Source: Flavobacterium sp. (GTDB lineage: Bacteria; Bacteroidota; Bacteroidia; Flavobacteriales; Flavobacteriaceae). Taken from it: DNA of 64,000 nt. The stretch is taken from assembly GCF_013823965.1 (NCBI RefSeq), contig NZ_PNNA01000055.1:58503-122502 (forward strand), written 5' to 3'. This document shows, in pieces, positions 61,787 through 64,000 of this stretch (its first letter is position 1; every line of letters begins with the position of its first letter). The position numbers were made by a program, and so were the translations under genes. The notes under the pieces were generated by a model that made no database searches, was not told the DNA's origin, and worked only from the letters and a program-made list of their open reading frames with translations.

Positions 61787-63316
61787 TTATTCCCATTCGA
61801 TAGTTGCAGGCGGTTTTGAGCTGATGTCATAAACCACTCTATTGACCCCTTTCACTTTATTGATGATGTCATTGGAAACTTTCATCAAGAAATCGTAAGG
61901 CAGATGAACCCAGTCAGCGGTCATTCCATCGGTAGATTCCACGGCACGAAGCGCCACCACTTTTTCGTAAGTACGCTCATCGCCCATTACGCCCACACTG
62001 TTTACGGGAAGCAAAATCGCTCCGGCTTGCCAAACTTTATCGTACAATCCCCAAGATTTTAAACCGTCGATAAAAACTTTATCCACGTCTTGCAAGATTT
62101 GCACTTTTTCGGGCGTGATGTCTCCTAGAATTCGGATGGACAATCCTGGTCCCGGAAAAGGGTGTCTTCCCAATAATTCAGGATCTATTCCCAGGGTTGC
62201 TCCCACTCTGCGCACTTCGTCTTTGAAAAGCATTCGCAAAGGTTCCACAATTTTTAATTTCATGTAATCTGGCAATCCGCCCACATTATGGTGTGATTTG
62301 ATGGTTGCCGAAGGTCCTTTTACCGAAACGGATTCGATGACATCAGGATAAATCGTTCCTTGTGCCAACCATTTTACGTCTTCAATGAGGTGTGATTCAT
62401 CGTCGAAAACTTCGATAAAAACCCGTCCAATAATTTTACGTTTGGTTTCAGGATCGCTGACTCCGGCCAATTCAGAGAGAAAACGCTCTCCGGAATCCAC
62501 TCCTTTCACGTTCAATCCCATTCCTTTGTATTGGTCCAAGACATTTTGGAATTCGTTTTTTCGCAGCAAACCATTATTTACGAAAATGCAATAAAGGTTT
62601 TTGCCAATGGCTTTATTCAACAATACCGCTGCCACTGTAGAATCGACACCTCCCGAGAGTCCTAAAACCACTTTGTCGTTTCCTATTTTTTCTTTCATTT
62701 CGGCCACGATTTCTTCGACAAAAGCGTTTGGCGTGAAATTTTGTGGCACTTCAGCGATTTTCACCAAGAAATTCTCCAGCATTTTGGATCCATCCGTGGA
62801 GTGAAAAACTTCGGGATGGTATTGAATGGCATAAGTTGTCTCGCCTTCTATTTTGTATGCTGCAAACTCCACGTCGTGCGTGCTTGCCAGCTTTGTTCCT
62901 CCGGTTGGCAAAGCCTTGATACTGTCACTGTGACTCATCCAGACCTGGCTGTTTTGGGAAACACCATCAAAGAAAACTTCGTTCTCCTTAATATAGGACA
63001 AATTGGCCCTACCGTATTCCCTGGTGTTGGATGCCGCGACTTCGCCACCACTAAAATGGGCTAAATATTGTGCTCCGTAACAAACGGCAAGCAAGGGTAG
63101 TTTTCCCCTAATTTGGGACAAATCGGGATGTGGAGCATCTTCTCCCCTGACAGAAAAAGGGCTTCCACCCAAAATTACCGCTTTGTAACTTGATAAATCA
63201 CTTGGAAAATGATTGTATGGAAAAATTTCGCAGAATATATTTAATTCGCGAACTCTACGGGCAATAAGTTGTGTGTATTGCGATCCGAAATCTAAAATAA
63301 GTACGTTGTGTTGCAT
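61787..63316 (-). CDS. guaA: GMP synthase (glutamine-hydrolysing)
   Basis: A 509-residue enzyme converting XMP to GMP in the cytosol. The class I glutaminase domain (1-190) has nucleophile Cys79 ([16 protein letters not shown]) and the His-Glu of QYHPEVFHS. The ATP-pyrophosphatase domain has the P-loop [13 protein letters not shown] (about 220). The C-terminal dimerisation domain ends [14 protein letters not shown], the conserved terminus. A TATTTTTG box ends only 4 bases before the ATG. Confidence 0.97.
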   Translation of the reverse strand: MQHNVLILDFGSQYTQLIARRVRELNIFCEIFPYNHFPSDLSSYKAVILGGSPFSVRGEDAPHPDLSQIRGKLPLLAVCYGAQYLAHFSGGEVAASNTREYGRANLSYIKENEVFFDGVSQNSQVWMSHSDSIKALPTGGTKLASTHDVEFAAYKIEGETTYAIQYHPEVFHSTDGSKMLENFLVKIAEVPQNFTPNAFVEEIVAEMKEKIGNDKVVLGLSGGVDSTVAAVLLNKAIGKNLYCIFVNNGLLRKNEFQNVLDQYKGMGLNVKGVDSGERFLSELAGVSDPETKRKIIGRVFIEVFDDESHLIEDVKWLAQGTIYPDVIESVSVKGPSATIKSHHNVGGLPDYMKLKIVEPLRMLFKDEVRRVGATLGIDPELLGRHPFPGPGLSIRILGDITPEKVQILQDVDKVFIDGLKSWGLYDKVWQAGAILLPVNSVGVMGDERTYEKVVALRAVESTDGMTADWVHLPYDFLMKVSNDIINKVKGVNRVVYDISSKPPATIEWE

Positions 63317-63320
63317 TTGG

Positions 63321-63328
63321 CAAAAATA
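63321..63328 (-). promoter_or_regulatory. -7 element 4 bases before the guaA start
   Basis: Minus-strand TATTTTTG fits TAnnTTTG. If it is the real promoter, the guaA mRNA begins at or within a few bases of the start codon. Confidence 0.4.
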
Positions 63329-63374
63329 CTTTATATTATCGGAATTGAAAAATTGAAATTTGGAAAATTATAAA

Positions 63375-64000
63375 TTACTCTCGAATAACAATCATTTTAA
63401 TTTTAACTCCCAGAGCCAAGTTGTTCCAATACTCTGTGGTGATGTCTCTATTGACGTCGTCTAAAACGTGTAATTCGGCGGTATTTCCGCCAGAAGTTCC
63501 TGTACTGGCCACCACCAATTCAATTTGATTTAATCCAAGAGCTAAAGGAATCCTGAATTCTCCAAATTCATAATTCAAATACAAACCTGAACGCAATACT
63601 TTACCGTTCAAATACACATTGATTAAATCGCCATCTATTTGGATATAATCTCTATATTTAACAGTAAAAAATTCAGATTTGGTTCGATATTCGCCTAAAT
63701 AGCGATCCACTCTGTCCAAAACACTTTTATCCTCTTTTAATTCTTCCCGAACTAATGTTTTATCCAAATCCTTGCTCATTTTAGCCTGGTAAACATCGCC
63801 CAACTTGTGTTTGAAATTATTATTGGGCTTCATTGAAAATTTACTTGTGGTGCTGCCCAACGAAAAGGAATTATTGGGTTTTGGCTTTATGCCAAAAATG
63901 TTTGTTTCCTTGAATATATTGGGAGTAACGATTTTAGGAAAATTCAGTTTTGGAATATCTGATGGCGGAGGCAGGGTTTCTTTTTTGGGTTTTACGATGG
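63375..64000 (-). CDS. Exported beta-sandwich protein, 5' end beyond the window
   Basis: The frame is open from the stop at 63375 to the right edge, so the N-terminus is missing (about 208 codons visible). The visible part begins with a Lys/Pro-rich linker (PKKETLPPPSDIPKL) and ends with a beta-sandwich (YIQIDGDLINVYLNGKVLRS, FRIPLALGLNQIELVVASTG). An internal TTG at 63860 is not a credible start because the frame continues upstream. It looks like a conserved secreted Bacteroidota protein; I do not recognise a family. It is 58 bases upstream of guaA on the same strand. Confidence 0.7.
   Translation of the reverse strand, partial: IVKPKKETLPPPSDIPKLNFPKIVTPNIFKETNIFGIKPKPNNSFSLGSTTSKFSMKPNNNFKHKLGDVYQAKMSKDLDKTLVREELKEDKSVLDRVDRYLGEYRTKSEFFTVKYRDYIQIDGDLINVYLNGKVLRSGLYLNYEFGEFRIPLALGLNQIELVVASTGTSGGNTAELHVLDDVNRDITTEYWNNLALGVKIKMIVIRE

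Noticed and set aside
1..64000. tRNA, rRNA, insertion sequence, prophage or attachment site
   Set aside because: I saw no cloverleaf-type TTCGA segments, transposase motifs, terminal inverted repeats with target duplications, or phage genes; base composition looks uniform.

Overview
The window looks like chromosomal DNA of a flavobacterium (phylum Bacteroidota, class Flavobacteriia). Direct support is the AT-rich sequence, many TAnnTTTG promoter elements (the Bacteroidota -7 box), SusC/SusD, FecI/FecR sigma/anti-sigma pairs, a type-B T9SS sorting domain, a SecA of about 1,110 residues without a zinc tail, and families such as DUF3810, DUF5777 and DUF2795. I recognised no tRNA, rRNA, insertion sequence, prophage or CRISPR array.

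Layout. 1-9022: a cell-surface signalling locus (ECF sigma factor, FecR-like anti-sigma factor, TonB receptor), flanked by a lipoprotein, two CxxCH-bearing lipoproteins, and an operon of OB-fold protein, DUF5777 barrel, cytochrome-like lipoprotein and YceI protein. 9136-17579: argS, a giant T9SS-secreted repeat protein, fabH and a secreted propeller-like protein. 17720-27790 (minus): a second ECF sigma/FecR pair with SusC, SusD, a zinc metalloprotease and a DUF3347 protein, probably a peptide-scavenging locus. 28389-40499: ABC-F protein, secreted proteins, FKBP lipoprotein, YeiH transporter, a soluble histidine kinase with response regulator, an odd SDR enzyme, methyltransferase, ABC ATPase, cobalamin adenosyltransferase and DUF2795. 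40585-51593: secA, DUF389, a 36-residue lysine-rich microprotein, pepD, DUF3810, a third ECF sigma factor with a four-helix membrane protein, acyltransferase and Nudix hydrolase. 51676-64000: DUF4268, an operon of TPR/MORN protein, transglutaminase and pseudo-transglutaminase, DUF3820, a LysM/LpoA-like protein, guaA and a truncated secreted protein.

The main discovery candidate is in the first 7 kb. Four intergenic sites share a two-part motif, GTAGGGTA, exactly 13 bases, then nTGTTyT. Each points at a gene start: the left-edge lipoprotein, fecR-TonB receptor, the diheme-like lipoprotein pair, and the OB-fold/DUF5777/cytochrome/YceI operon. This geometry fits an ECF-sigma promoter, and the adjacent FecI-like factor is the natural candidate. 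The picture is one regulon coupling a TonB-receptor signal to a set of surface haem-binding lipoproteins, a barrel and a lipid/quinone-binding-type protein. That could be an outer-membrane redox or haem-handling system of a kind I do not know to be described. The second candidate is the MORN/transglutaminase operon, in which a paralogous third gene has lost every catalytic residue.

Functions are inferred from family recognition and motif reading; no database search was run.
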